From positions 62,001-126,000 of the forward strand of contig JABYQU010000014.1 of assembly GCA_022264855.1 (NCBI GenBank): a DNA stretch of 64,000 nucleotides, read 5' to 3'. Below the pieces are notes generated by a model. That model ran no database searches. It saw only the letters and a list, made by a program, of their open reading frames with translations, and had not been told where the DNA came from. The position numbers and the translations under genes were made by a program. Below, in pieces: positions 45,132-57,438 of the stretch (positions within the stretch are counted from its first letter, which is position 1; every line of letters begins with the position of its first letter). The stretch comes from Lenzites betulinus (lineage: Eukaryota; Basidiomycota; Agaricomycetes; Polyporales; Polyporaceae).

Positions 45132-46856
45132 TCAGGGAGAGGGGGGAGCGGAGGAAGAGGGGACGCACTCGAAGTCCTCCATGACGATGTGGTCTGTGGT
45201 GACATGCACCTCGGGCCGCGGCGGGAAGCGCGAGCTTTTCGTCGTCTGCAGGCGGATCGCAGTCTGGGGCGGGGGACGCGGCGCCGCGATGATCTGGGTT
45301 GCATTGTGCACGTACAGGTCTTCGTCGTCGCCAACCTCGGATAGGCATGTCACCGTGCGGCATGCGGACATTGCGCTAGTTGATCAGGATTGTGTCAATA
45401 CTCGGTGCAGGTGAGTGCGAACAGAACGCGTACGTCAGGACGGCTGCGGGTACCTGGTTGAGAGGGTCATTAGTTTGTATGACATGCGCTTAATTATGAG
45501 GGAACCTACTGCGGATATCCTATATTGGGAGGGGAGGAGCACATTGAGCGTATTTCGAAGAGAACACACAAACATTGCAACTTACACGTTCATGATATCT
45601 AATGAGGTTAGTAGATTAATTAGTGGAAGCTCTCTTTATTACAAAAGCATCAAACGCACCGTTCAGGTTGAGGATGCTAAGGACCTGAGAGTCACGTAGA
45701 GTCAGTATATGGTGTGCATACATATATCACATGAAAACTTACGGCAGGAAGCGCGTTCACAATGAAGGCGATTAGGTAGAATATCAAGCCATCGTCGAAC
45801 AGCATCTCCCACAAAGAGGCGCCGTGGTCTCGCTGCATCAAGCCCACGATATGGACAACCGTCAGCACCAGGTTAAAGCCCATCGCTGTTTATGACATCA
45901 CACAAATCAGCACAAGTACTGATCCTGGCCAAGAGAAATCACTCACTTGCCCAGAACGTCACGCTCAGGAAGACTCGGTTCGTGTTCGTGACAACGCAGA
46001 CCATGTTCGTCGCGTCGTACTGTACAGTCATGATGAATATACCGCGCCAAAGGATGGCCCAAAGCCCGAGGCAGAGGACGCCGAGCGGGACGGTGATTGC
46101 CAATTTGCGCTCCCACACTGCGATGCTGAGTCCGGTTCGCGTAGCGAGGTTGAATTAAGAAGCGGATGCGACGGATCAGTGTGCTTGTGACGGGCTACAT
46201 TGATCGGAAGGGCTTACGTCCGGATCATGAGAGTCGTCGAGGCGCACATGAGCGACATGTTGCCTGCCCACTGTGTGCACAGTCAAGTGAGTAGATGTGC
46301 AGTAGTACGGTGAATATGGACATACAGCAATGAAGGTATAGAGTGCTTGGCAGTCAATCTGCAGCGTGTTAGATTATTCCTTGCGGTGAGGCAACTCTCG
46401 TACCCGTCCCATGATGCTGAACGACGCCATCCTAGTATTCATACCGTCAGCGCCTGAATACTACGACAGAAAAAAGCATACTCACAACGCGACGACGGCG
46501 AATATGAGGCAATATCGGCATAGGAAGAGGAAGACTGGATAGCATTAGTTCATTGCAGACGCGACTTCCTCAACGACATGCACACACCCTGCGAGAAGAT
46601 AATCAACAACAGTCAAAGGCCGCACTACGAACAGCACTCACCCAATGCCACCGGATCTTGCGGCGGCCGGTGAGGACGGACAACTCGAAGTCCGAAGTCT
46701 GGAAGACCTCCCATATGTATAGCCCGAAGAAGGCGAAGGTGCTATTGACATATCCCGCTGTATAAGTCGCGTCAGCATTATAAGAAGCGGGAGCTGTGAA
46801 GAGGGATGCGAACCGTGTTCTTTCGCGAGCTCCGCCGGAGCGGTCCAGTTGACCAT
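45132..46856 (-). CDS. Polytopic membrane protein, basidiomycete-specific type
   Basis: Starts MVNWTAPAELAKEHG at 46856 and is split into many short exons. Successive frames give GLYIWEVFQTSDFELSVLTG with GRRKIRW, then a hydrophobic exon (CRYCLIFAVVAL), CQALYTFIA, a segment around GFNLVLTVVHIVGLMQRDHG, then LIFYLIAFIVNALPA and LSILNLN, and finally a cytosolic tail with MSACRTVTCLSE ending at 45132. This order (MVNW, GLYIWE, GRR, ILNLN, then ACR or ATRM) is familiar from a large family of predicted seven-helix proteins in Agaricomycetes with no assigned function. Individual splice sites were not all fixed. Confidence 0.65.
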
Positions 46857-48566
46857 GTTCGGGGGCGTGGACGGGAAGAGGGCCGAGGACGGAAGAAGCG
46901 AGAGGACGGGGAGAGGCGAGAACGGACGGGGCAGGAGCGGAGGGCGAGCGCGAAAGTCAGCGAGGCCAGTATATAGGCGACATTGCGCGCGGCACGTGCA
47001 GAACACTAATAACGCAAAGTTGGCAGGAGCGTTGCTTCTCAAGCGCAAATTGCCCGTTCGGCACCCTTCCTTGTTCTCTTCCCCGTCCTCCCTCCCCCGC
47101 AGTGCCCGTCTCCGGTGACCGCCCGAGAGGAGTCCGTTGCCACCCCGCCATCACGTCGTTGCCCCAGCAAGAGTGCGCGGCGGATGGGTATGATGGGAGG
47201 CACGTTGCATATGCTCCTACGCCGTTGTGGGCGACGGGCGTCGCAGGCCCGGTGAAGAGGACGGACGCGGAGGCATTTCGATTCGAGGCGCGTCGCCGTT
47301 GGGCGCTACGGGCGATCGGACGTGCCAATCACAGATCGCGATCCCCCATCCTACTCAATCGCCAGATCTAGCAACTCTTGCCTTTCCCGGAATCCTTGTC
47401 CTCCCCCGCCACCGTCACAGCGCTCTCAGGTTCTATAAGTACTCTTGTTCTGCTCGTTGTGCGCACATATACACCGTGGGCTACCTGGCTGCGTGTTTGC
47501 GTCGACGACGGTGACAGCGGCGACCCGGCCACGACCCTGGTACGAGTACCCGCTGCGGCGATGCGCGGCTGTTCACCTATCCATCACGCTCACGGCTCGA
47601 CTTTGTCGCTGTTACTACTATTACTAGCCGCTCACGTAAAGTCATTAACCTCTTCCCGTCTCAAACCCCTCTCCCTAGCCATCCGGCCCCTTCGTCATAG
47701 GACCCCGCTGGCGCGAGCTTTGGCCATGGACGTTGCGCCACTGTCCGCTTGGCGCCAGCGTGACGAGCCCGAGCTTCCAAGGATGTCGACGAGTGCTGGC
47801 TGGCGCCCGCTGCGGCATGTACGTCTTCCGAGCAGCCCTTCCCGAGTGACGAGTCCCGCGTTCCGGCCAGCCGCCAGACATCTGCAAGCGGGCACGTCGC
47901 CGCAGCCCGCTGACAGCGGCGGCACGACTAGAAAATTTTCCTTTCCAAATTCCCGCGGCAAGCCTGAAGCAACTCTAAGTCCCCGCGGCACCGCCGGATG
48001 CATGATGATGCCCGCTGGCGGGCACACTTGAAACGCTCGAGTACGTACAACCCCCGTGCATCGTGTTACTGATATCGTGGCCGCAGTGCGCCCCCGCGCG
48101 CCGCCCCGCGGACCATCAGCCATTTTGACTCACGAAAATGCGCAAGTGCGACCCAGGCCAAGTCGGGCACGCGGGCGCCCGACGGGTTGTCAACGAGAGT
48201 CGAGAGTTGCGGCGAAATGGACGGCGGTGCCTAGGATCAATGTCGCGCTATAGAGCTCCGGGGGAGTGGAAGCATGGAACTTTTGGGCGGAAGGATGCTG
48301 TCAGTGTTGCTTGCGCTCGACTCACCGGGCTCCGTCAGACTCTCTATCAGACGGCGGCGGTGATTGGGCTCTTGGGATCAACTTGAAGGACCCTAGGACG
48401 CTCGTCGCGCGCAAGACCCAAATGTCGATTTTGCTCTCGGGACTGCGTGCCGGAGCACGGAAATACAGTACTGTCGGACCCCACGAAAACGGAGGAATAC
48501 AACAAGATACATGCCACATACTTGGGGAAAAAGCGGCGGAACGTGACATCGTTCGAAAACAAACGC
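46857..48566. other. Intergenic region, membrane-protein gene to ERB1
   Basis: A TATATA at 46970-46975 lies about 114 bases upstream of the membrane-protein start on its strand. The rest (47.0-48.5 kb) has frames on both strands but no motif or spliced gene that I can support. Confidence 0.4.
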
Positions 48567-51356
48567 CTAGCTGCACCAGACGGCAACCTGCCCGTCCGCG
48601 CCGGCGCTGACGAGCCACGGCTGGCGCGGGACCCAGCGCACGGCAAACACGCCGAGGCCGTCGCGCACCGCGTGCCCGCGGAGGATCTTGAGCGGCACGA
48701 TGAGCGGGTTCGTGAGCAGGTCGTTGTACACGCGCGCGTGGAACACCTGGATCGCGCCGTCGTCGGACGAGGACGCGAAGAGCGGGTACGTCGGGTGGAA
48801 CGCCACGGAGCGCAGGGCGCGCGTGTGGTACCTGTGGAGAGGGAGGGTTAGCGTGTGCGGTGGATGGGGTGGTGCGATGCCTATGACGGGGTATGGAGAG
48901 GAGGGGAAGTGGGGCGGGAGGAGGAGAAAGGAAGGGAAGGGGTATTGTATAAATCCCGGAGAGGACGCCGAGGCGCATGGAAGCAGGGGGCAGCGGGAGC
49001 GGAGGCGAACAGGCAAGGCGTTGCCATGAGACCGAGGACAGATTACGTACCGGAGGATTTTGTATGGCTTGTCGCTCAGCTCAAGGTCGAACCAGCACAG
49101 TTTGCGGTCGTAGCCGCCGACGATGAGGTGTTCGCCTGACGGGTGCACGTCCATACATGAGATCCACCGAATGCCCGGCGTGAGCGTCTTGAGGAGCGTT
49201 TGCTCCGCGAGGTTGTACATCCGCACGTAGCGTTGCGTCTGCAGAGGGAGCTAAATAGCTGCATAGGGAGGAAGCGGAACCTACGTACTGCAACGAAGAA
49301 GTGCGGTTTTGTGGGGTGGAATAGCACGAGCTGAACTGCGCCCTTGACCTTCTTGAAGGGTGCTTGTGAATGCCGTCTTGATATTTGGTGTATCCAGACA
49401 CCACCCTGTGCCTCGGCTACATCACAGGTCAGTGACATCCCAGACCAAGTGCAAAGCATACGTACAAACTGAGGCGAGGTAGTCGCCCTTCCGGTGCCAA
49501 ACGAGCTGCTTCGGCGGCTCATGTGATGGTGGGAGGTTGAGGGTGAGGATGGGTGTGTCGGATGATGACTGTGCTGCAGGAACGGATGTCCATTTGACCG
49601 TCGATGCAGTAGCGGGTGGTGGTGGGAGAGTAGCGGGTGCAAGCGCATTTTGGGTAGCAGTAAAGATAGGCCCAGGGAGGTTCGGGGGAAAGAGGAAGTG
49701 AATGTAGTCCTCGCTGCAAGAAAAAGTTTAAGTATATCGTGAAGCCATTGAAACGGACATGCACTGACACTCCAATCGCGAAGAAGCTGACGTCTGTCCT
49801 TGGACACCACTCCACAGAGCCGATCTTCCCCTTGAACGTCCACCGCTTCACCTCCTTGCCCACAATAGCCTCCCACAGACGGACCACACCGCTCTCGTCC
49901 CCACTCACCACCCACGCGCCGTCCGGGCTCACGCTGATCGCGCGCGTCCGCACCTCCTCGTGCGAGACCTGCAAGCTGCGATACACCGGGAACGGCCGCA
50001 GGCTGTTCGGGCTCGGCAGCTTCGGGATAAGGCTCTCGGGGTCGATGCGCAGCTTCACGCGCTGCACGCGCGGCGCGAGGTACAGGTCGAGCTGGCGGCT
50101 GAAGCGCTCCTTGATGAAGCTGTCGTACGCGGGCACCAGACGCAGCGCCGCGTACTTCTGCGGGAGGAACTCGCGCTCGCGGTCCTCTGGGTCCGTCTCC
50201 GCCCATTTTGCGCGCTCCTCGAGGGTAGGCAGGTATTCCTCGGGCGGGTTGTACGACTCGGCGTTCCCGGGCAGGTGGGGTTTGGGCGGGGGCGGGGGCG
50301 CGAGGCCGGCGGCGGGCTCTTCGTTCCAGATGGCGTAGAACTGGGGGTCGGTCGAGGCGGTCTTGGGTTTGTTGGGGAGGATGCGGCCTTGGCGTATGGC
50401 GCGCACGATCTTCATGACCTGCGTCGGGTGTCAGCACAGAGTATGTCTTGCCTTATATAATGATTTACCTTCTGCTTTTCCCACTTACTGGGGACCCACC
50501 GCCGCTTGGGTTCAATCATAGCGTTCAATGGCATGACCTCCTCCTTGCCCTTCCCAGTGAACCACTCGACTGTTGGCTCATACGGGTCGTAGTTCGCATC
50601 CGGGTTCTCGTGCTGTTGTAACCGCCGAATGATGTCCAGCTCCTCGGACGTCAAAGGCTTGTCGGACTGCATGTTCTTATCAAACGCAGATGTCCTGTGC
50701 GTGGTTAGTATATATATTTCAGCCTACACGGGGACGATGGTCATACCATGCTTCTGGGTCCTCCACTGTCTTCAAGAACTTATCCAGTTCGTCTCCGCGC
50801 GCAGGACGGAGGACCTTCTTGCCGTTAATATCGTAGCCTAGATGGGGTAGATCGTCGTACCAGTGCATGGGGATGTCCCCGACGCGGTTAGGTGTCTGCC
50901 GAATGCAAAGGTGTTAACGATATTCAGCGTAACATTAGACTGAGCGAATGGCCATACGTCTTCGGTAGAAGAATCCGAGTCGTAGTCGGGCTCAATCTCC
51001 GGGTACACGCGTTTCGGCTGGCCGGTTATTTCGGACGTGATAGTCTTTGCGGTGGGCCATATGTGCAGAGAATCCCCGGAGGCGTCGGATCCATCCTCGT
51101 CCTCGTCTTCATCTTCTTCGTCCTCCGCAGGCTCGTCGTCTCCACTCTCATCGTCCGTATCGCTTCGTGCGTCAATCTCGGGGAAGTCATCGACCTCGCC
51201 GTCATCAGAAGCGTCCGCGTCATCGTCGCCTTCGTCCTCGCTGCCCATTTCTAGTCCAACTTCTTGAGGAAATGCGGAGGGTAGTGGTGCGGGAGCAGGC
51301 TCCTCAGGCGCGGCCTTCCGCTTTTTTGACAGCTTCTTCGCATCTGCAGCAGCCAT
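48567..51356 (-). CDS. ERB1: Ribosome biogenesis protein ERB1 (BOP1)
   Basis: Core of the PeBoW complex (with Nop7 and Ytm1) that processes 27S pre-rRNA and builds the 60S subunit in the nucleolus. Eight exons (51356-50958, 50895-50747, 50694-50469, 50418-49769, 49713-49470, 49411-49289, 49238-49051, 48831-48567) give 2,244 nt and 747 residues. An acidic N-terminal region of Glu/Asp/Ser runs is followed by the BOP1NT domain ([43 protein letters not shown]) and a C-terminal WD40 propeller ([69 protein letters not shown]). The start at 51356 directly precedes a basic KKLSKKRK run. It shares a promoter region with ARP4. Confidence 0.95.
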
Positions 51357-51588
51357 TACAGATACAGGTCCCAAGGGTGGACCAGAAAGTAGTTCTAGCG
51401 AAGGTGAGCGAGTGTAACTTGAAGGAGCTTGAAAGTACAGGTGCCTCGAGAACGAGCGCCTACGAAATTTCCTTGTACGAGAGCACGTGCTCCTCACCGC
51501 CAGATCTGATCGGGTGCGCGTGCGTTCGAGTCTGGTGCCCAAACTCTTTGGACGCGTTCATCCACTACCTTCTCGCTCTTTCCCCACC
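51357..51588. promoter_or_regulatory. Bidirectional promoter, ERB1 / ARP4
   Basis: Only 232 bases separate the two divergent ATGs, so both core promoters and leaders must overlap or abut. No canonical TATA box is visible. Confidence 0.55.
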
Positions 51589-53413
51589 ATGGTCAACTAC
51601 GGCGGAGGTGCGACTCTTTAAAGGTTTGTATTTAGATACGCGAGGACTGATCTGTGTCTCAGACGAGGTATCCGCGCTCGTGCTCGACTTCGGGACGTCC
51701 AGTTTGCGCGCGGGGTATGCGGGCGATGATGCCCCCAAAGCGATCGTACCCACCGCGTTCGGCTTCGTCGAAGAAGCGGAAGCCAGTAATGGCGACGTGC
51801 CGATGGCCGATGCAGGCGCGGCGGAGGGTGAGCAGCCGCAAGCACCACCTAAACCCAAGGTCAAGCTACATATCGGGCAGAACGGACCTTCGCTGTGGCG
51901 GGCCGGGATGCAGGTTGGAAACCCCATGCACGACGCCTTGGGTACGCGCTCCTTTCGTTGACCTTGTGCGAGTGGCTTACCTAGATGTCATCCGCAGTCC
52001 AGAACTTCGACTCTATACCTCCGCTCATAAACTATGCCTTCTCCGAGGTCATGCGCTGCGACCCCTCGCAGCACCCTGTGCTTGTCACCGAGGCTCCCTG
52101 GAACACGCCCGCAAACAGAGAACGCATGGCGGAGATCATGTTCGAGCAGTTCCAGGTGCCCGCGTTCTATATCGCGAACACTGGTGTTCTGAATGCGTCA
52201 GTAACTTGTATTTTGTCTCGATCATGGCCCCTCACTTACTCTGCGCTTAGCTTCGCTGCCGGGAAGGGCTCCGCCCTAGTCATTGATATTGGCCAGTCAT
52301 CGGCCAGCGTAACTCCTGTCGTCGATGGCTTCGTGCTGAGGAAAGGTATGCAACTCTGCCATCCCTTTTACACTCGCCAACTGAAGGCCGCGTACAGGGC
52401 TTACCCACTGTGCCCTCCCACAACTCGTTCACGCCCATGCGAAGCACATGCTAACGAGCCCGACCGCAACCCGGCCAGGGATTCAGCTGTTGCCCCATCA
52501 GCTCATCGCGAGCAAAACGGTGAGGATGCCACGACGAAGCCCAGGCATATGCGGGCATATACTGACCAAGTTGATCCATCGTTCAGCCGGTCGACGCTGG
52601 CCGCCCTCCCAAGTTCCAATTGCGCGACGATCGTGTGCCCGGTACGACAGATACATGGCGGGCGTGGGCCGAATCACACGAAGTCGATGAGTGGATCCAC
52701 AGCGTCGCCGGCGTCCTCCCGCAGGGCTGGAACGAGCAGTGCGTCCGCATTCCCGTCCGGCTACATTGTACATGTGTTAACCGATCCTCAGGGCGGCGAA
52801 CCAGCAGGGTTCGAGGCACTACGAATTCCCGACCGGAGCCAACTACTACTTCAACGGCCTGGAGCGCTACTCCGTCGGCGAGCAGCTCTTCACGCACTCC
52901 CCACAGCTCATCGTAAGTGCAACACTCACCCAACGTATATCCACAATGTCTGACCCGCGGTGCTCCAGGCCTCGAACCCGAACCTCCCCAAAACGATGCC
53001 GGCCCTGATCATGAGTTCGATCCACTCCTGCGACCCGGACCTCCGCGGGGTGCTCATGGGCAACGTCGTCCTCACCGGGGGCGGCAGCTTCTTCGCCGGG
53101 TTCGCCGACCGTCTCGCGGCCGAGTTGCAGAGACAGTTCCCTGTCGTAAGTCCCGATCGTCTCGGTCGATGCTGGAGTTGGTGCTAAACTCTACATCACA
53201 GGTCAAGGTGCACGCTCCGGGTAACCCGACGGAGAGGCGGTACGGCGGGTGGCTTGGTGGGAGCATTCTCGCAAGCTTGGGCACGTTCCACCAGCTCTGG
53301 ATCAGCAAGGAGGAGTGGCAGGTGCGTACCATCATTATCCGACTGATAAATGACGGCTGACGTGTCTGTTGCAGGAGCACGGCAAGGCCATCGTGGGGCA
53401 GCGGTGTAAGTAA
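51589..53413 (+). CDS. ARP4: Actin-related protein 4 (NuA4, SWR1 and INO80 subunit)
   Basis: Nuclear actin-like subunit of histone acetyltransferase and chromatin remodelling complexes. Ten exons (51589-51607, 51663-51941, 51998-52196, 52251-52345, 52398-52519, 52587-52738, 52792-52912, 52969-53145, 53202-53321, 53375-53413) give 1,323 nt and 440 residues. It begins [17 protein letters not shown], the signature of Arp4, followed by [17 protein letters not shown]. Actin-fold blocks include [54 protein letters not shown] and [18 protein letters not shown]; it ends GQRCK. The first exon has only 19 coding bases, which fixes the start. Confidence 0.95.
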
Positions 53414-54297
53414 TGTGGGTACGATGCTTTTCGTGTACGAGGATGTTGTATTTTTTTTTTGCTGTGTCAATGCAACCTTCAATTTACTCGCACTGCATGA
53501 ACATTCACCACAAAATCAATCCTCGCATACACACGGCCTGTCCAACGTGCACAGACATGATGAGATTTTCTGAAGACGCGCATGACTGCATGACTATTCG
53601 GATGGATGTACAAGGACGAACGCAACGTGAAGTGCTGTCGCAGGCAGACGAGCCGCGGGCGCCACGCGGCGGGGACACCTGCCCCCGCACACGCACCATG
53701 CGCACCGCGGCCGCCTGCACCTATTTCTACAACACCGTCTCGACCTGGGGAAGCGCTGCTTCCCTGCGTCGTACGTCCCGACACCTCTGCGCAAACAGAC
53801 CACACCGCCGCTGCCGCCGACGCAACTCGGAACCTACTACTACGTGCCCACAAACGCAACCGCGCGGCGCCCCGCAAGGAGGGCCGCCAGACCAGGGGAC
53901 GCCTGCTCGCGTAGCGCGAGCGGCGGGAGGAGGTGGGGAGCGGGAGATAAGAAGAAATAAAGAAGGGGGGTGAATCGGGAGACCGGGGGATTCAAGGGGT
54001 TAGGGAGCGAATGGGACAACGAGCACTACGCCAGCATGAGGTGATCCGAGCTGCCGCTTCTTGTCTACTGTCCAAACTGGCATACGCACGCTCTTAAATA
54101 GGACGACGCTGGCAAGGCGAAAGGAAGGTGAAAAGGGGGAGATGGAAGGGGCCGGCAACACCAAGGCGAGTCTATCGTACAACTTCATCACGAGCTCTGT
54201 CCGTCAAATGTAGGAGGGCTTTGTTGAGGCGGGGGCAGCGGTGCACGGCTGTGCTGGTATCGGGGACGACGCTGATGTCGAGGGGTGCGCCGGGGCT
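53414..54297. other. Intergenic region between converging genes
   Basis: About 880 bases between the ARP4 and Q-rich protein stops. It includes a T-run at 53,450-53,460 soon after ARP4, plausible as part of its 3' UTR. A 102-residue plus-strand frame at 53,606-53,914 has no motif and is not called. Confidence 0.4.
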
Positions 54298-55767
54298 TTA
54301 AAAGGCCTCGACGGACTCCCGGCGTTCACGGGCGTGCTCCAGGAGTGCGCCGACCGCCTTGCGCCTGCTGCGCGTGGCAAAGTTCTTGGGGACGAGCTCC
54401 TCGTTGTTCGATGGCGGGCCACGCGGCTGGCGCACGGGCATGCTCACGAGCCGCTGGACGATGAGTTGCGAGTCCTGGGGGACGACCACGTTGATGGTGG
54501 GGATCGCCCGGCCAAGGCCGAGACCCTCGTACAGCTTCTTGGAGGCTTCCTCGCGCGGCGAAAGCGGCGGCATGTCCGCCGACGTCGTGGAGTTGGGCGT
54601 GCTCGGGGACGAGTTTGACTTGGACGACATCGAGCTGTCATCTCCATCCGCGCCGTCCGAATCCACAGCGACGGCGGCAACTGCAGGCGCAGATGTCTCA
54701 GCCGTGAAGCGAAGAGGCTGGGGGCGAGCCTTGATTGCGGTGAGGCCCGGAGGAGGTGAGACACGCTCGGTAGGGGGAGGGGTCACCTTGACAGAAGGGG
54801 ACGAGACAGCACGGTTCCCGTTCAGGACGGAGTTGTTGCCAGGCGCGCGCCTCCAAGACACCGCAGAGTCCGACTTGGACGGTGCATTGCTCGCGCCGTT
54901 GCCGTTCGCAGCGCCTCCCAGCGAAGTGCCCCCGCTGATGACTGTGGTGTAGCTGGGAGTCGCCGGTGTACGCGCGCTGATAGAGGAGAAGTCGTCCTCG
55001 TAGTCGTAGTTCGCAGAGGGCATGCGGCTCCCAAACTTGCCATTGATAGCCGCCGTCATGGGGACCTGCTCATCCGCGAGACCGAGCTTCGAGCGAAGCT
55101 GGTCCGCCTGGTTGCTGCGGCGCATCTGCGCTTGTGCGGTAGCTGAACGCAAGTCGAAAGAGGTGTTCATCGGGCCGGCAGTCGAAGGGATGGCGTAGGA
55201 GGCTGCGCGCCTGTTGCCTTGCTGGGATTGCCTCTGACGCAGCTGAGCAGCCTGCGCCTGAGCGAGCAGCTCAGCCTGGTACTGCTGAGCCTGCACGGCC
55301 TGGATGAGTGTCAGTACCGTGTTGTGAGCGCTACGGCTGAAAAGACGTACCTGCATCCTGGCCAGCTCCATTTGCATCAGCTGAAGTTGGACTTGCTGCA
55401 GCTGGTTTTGCGCCATCGCGGGGGACATGAGCTGATTGTACTGGGAGCCGCCGTTCATGTTCATCGAGTGCTGCTGCTGCTGCTGCTGGAACCGGTTCGG
55501 AATACCGTCAACGGCAGCAGTGAGCGGTGCCTGGCGGGCGCGGCCGCTCTGGATGTACATGTTCTGGTGCATCATGTTCGACAGCTCATCGTCCTCCTCC
55601 GGGGGATAGAAGTTGTCCTCTTGGTTCGGAGCAATGATGCGGGGGATATTGAAGGTGCCAGAGGGCGCAGCCGTGTGCGGGACGGGCCCCGAGGCAGAGC
55701 GGACGCCTCCGGTACGAAGGCCGGCGAGAAGAGACGCGCGGGGGTTGGGGGCAGGAGTGGCGGCCAT
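54298..55767 (-). CDS. Hypothetical Q/S-rich disordered protein
   Basis: Two exons (55767-55351 and 55299-54298) give 1,419 nt and 472 residues. The N-terminal third has a poly-Gln run (RFQQQQQQHSMN), and a long Gln/Leu/Met helix (QLQQVQLQLMQMELARMQ) continues across the intron into AVQAQQYQAELLAQAQAAQL, a probable coiled coil. The middle is Ser/Thr/Pro-rich. The C terminus is more ordered: SPREEASKKLYEGLGLGRA, INVVVPQDSQLIVQRLVSMP and RSRRKAVGALLEHARERRES. I know no function; the layout suggests a regulatory or RNP-associated scaffold, which is only inference. Frame and intron are well supported. Confidence 0.75.
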   Translation of the reverse strand: MAATPAPNPRASLLAGLRTGGVRSASGPVPHTAAPSGTFNIPRIIAPNQEDNFYPPEEDDELSNMMHQNMYIQSGRARQAPLTAAVDGIPNRFQQQQQQHSMNMNGGSQYNQLMSPAMAQNQLQQVQLQLMQMELARMQVRLFSRSAHNTVLTLIQAVQAQQYQAELLAQAQAAQLRQRQSQQGNRRAASYAIPSTAGPMNTSFDLRSATAQAQMRRSNQADQLRSKLGLADEQVPMTAAINGKFGSRMPSANYDYEDDFSSISARTPATPSYTTVISGGTSLGGAANGNGASNAPSKSDSAVSWRRAPGNNSVLNGNRAVSSPSVKVTPPPTERVSPPPGLTAIKARPQPLRFTAETSAPAVAAVAVDSDGADGDDSSMSSKSNSSPSTPNSTTSADMPPLSPREEASKKLYEGLGLGRAIPTINVVVPQDSQLIVQRLVSMPVRQPRGPPSNNEELVPKNFATRSRRKAVGALLEHARERRESVEAF

Positions 55768-56551
55768 TTGGATTCTTGGGCGGTGTGTGAGTGAAGTTGA
55801 TGTTCCGGTTTGAAAAAAGGACGAGGGGTCGAGCGTTGGAGGCAGGAATGAACGAGGAAAAGTACACCTGAGGTTGGAGCCAGTTACAGCCTGTCAGGGC
55901 GAAAGTCGGGCTATCTCGAGAATATTTGCCTACCTGGTGAGGGTTGGTTTGGCGGTCTAGAGGCAGTAGGATGGACACGGTTAACTCTCTCCCCGGAAGC
56001 TTGCTCTGGTGAACGATTTGGGTGCGAGTTTTGCAGGAGGACTGCGAAGCGAGACGAGAAGAGCCGGGCGGGCGATTAGGGTGGTTTGGCCGGTGAAAGA
56101 ACTTGGCGCGTATGTAAAGATATATATCCTAAAAGGTGAACACAGAGAGAGACAGAGGAGACAGAGACAAACGGAAAAGGGGGCCACCAAAGAGGTCGGG
56201 GGAGAGAGAGCGAGACAGACGACAAATATGCCTTCCTCGCCCGCGCTCCAGTATCGCCATCGCCCGGACCCCCGCCACCCCGCCGCCCATCACTCTCCCG
56301 CAGCCGCGCCCGCATCTCGCGCCCTGCAGCACTGTGCGTGTCTGTACACTGTCCTACACTCTGCAATGCATATATCGAACACCCGTCTACTGTACATGCG
56401 TGCGGTGCGCTCCAGAGACCCGCCCATCCTCGCCAGGGTGTCCAGGGACCCCGTCCGAGCCATGGCGCGCACGGAACAATAAGCAGGCCGCGCAGCTGAC
56501 GCCTCGCTCCAAAGCTCCTTTTGTTTCCGGCGCGCCTCGGACCATCGATGG
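55768..56551. other. Intergenic region, Q-rich gene promoter and TRAPPC2 3' side
   Basis: About 780 bases. A TATATAT lies at 56,119-56,126, about 350 bases upstream of the Q-rich gene start. AGAGAGACAGAGG-type purine repeats occur at about 56,143-56,215. Confidence 0.4.
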
Positions 56552-57278
56552 CTAGAGATACTTCTTTGCGCTCGCCCTCACTCGCGAGTCGAACACCGTG
56601 CTCCGGATCGGCGTGTGCGCCGTATGGAACGGGTTCAGCATCGTCTGCGTCCTCGTCGTAACCATGGCCTCCGGACACCCTGGACAAGGCAGTACTGCTC
56701 ACCTTCACGTACAGCTCCCAGACATCACTGAAGAACGCCTTGATCCCGTCGTCGTTACGGGACTCGTGCAACAGCACGAACTTCATATCTGTCGCAACAG
56801 ATCACGGTCAATTCGCAGCTCGCCACCAGCAGTGCCCGACGCGTACTCCCGGGCGTCACAAACGCCGACACTGTCCACTCGTTGAACTTGTCCACCGACT
56901 TGAGGTACCTGCAACGGCCCGACAATCCAACCGAGATGAAGCCTCAATGGCGAACAAAGATGGCACATGCACAAACATTACGCTGTCCTTACGCATTACC
57001 TCCTCGATCGCGTCCAGACTCGCATTCGCAATCATCTGGATGACGTGTCGATCCTGACCGCCCCCAATCTTCACCGTGCCACCCTGGCCATGCTGAGTTT
57101 GTGACGCGCTCGAAGCCCCGGACAAGGCAGTCAGGGTCCCGGCGAAGGCAGAGGTAGACCAGCTCGGTAGGTTGGAAGCCAGAGGAGACGAAGTTGATTG
57201 CGAAGGCTTCGAGGAATAGTGCGTGAGGCTATAGAGCGGAGTATCCGAAGGAGAGAGAAGGAACAGATGGTGGGACAT
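56552..57278 (-). CDS. TRS20: TRAPP complex subunit TRAPPC2 (sedlin, Trs20)
   Basis: Small longin-fold subunit of the TRAPP tethering complexes in ER-to-Golgi and Golgi traffic; it connects the TRAPP core to other subunits. Four exons (57278-56977, 56908-56847, 56788-56703, 56644-56552) give 543 nt and 180 residues. The tail blocks are diagnostic: MYLKSVDKFNEWTVSAFVTP, MKFVLLHESRNDDGIKAFF, ELYVKTMLNPFHTAHTPIRS and FDSRVRASAKKYL as the C terminus. The N-terminal half carries a Ser/Thr-rich insertion (residues about 20-65) common in fungal versions. The C-terminal splice matters: simple read-through of exon 3 would replace the conserved end with unrelated text. Confidence 0.92.
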
Positions 57279-57438
57279 GGCCAGTTGCGACAATGACTCC
57301 CGTAGACACGACGCGAGAGTGGGCGCCCCGTAGCACGTGCCCCGAGGTAGAGAGGCTCTTGCCAAACAAGAGCACACACCCATCCTAGTGGGATGGCTGT
57401 TGGGGTTAGGGTCACCTCTCCCTCCCATTGAAGTCAGT
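57279..57438. promoter_or_regulatory. Bidirectional promoter, TRS20 / rhomboid gene
   Basis: 160 bases between divergent starts. No obvious TATA box; a CCCCATTGAAG-like leader lies directly before the rhomboid ATG. Confidence 0.5.

Noticed and set aside
53606..53914. 102-codon frame downstream of ARP4
   Set aside because: No motif, lies between two 3' ends, and the antisense frame is equally open.
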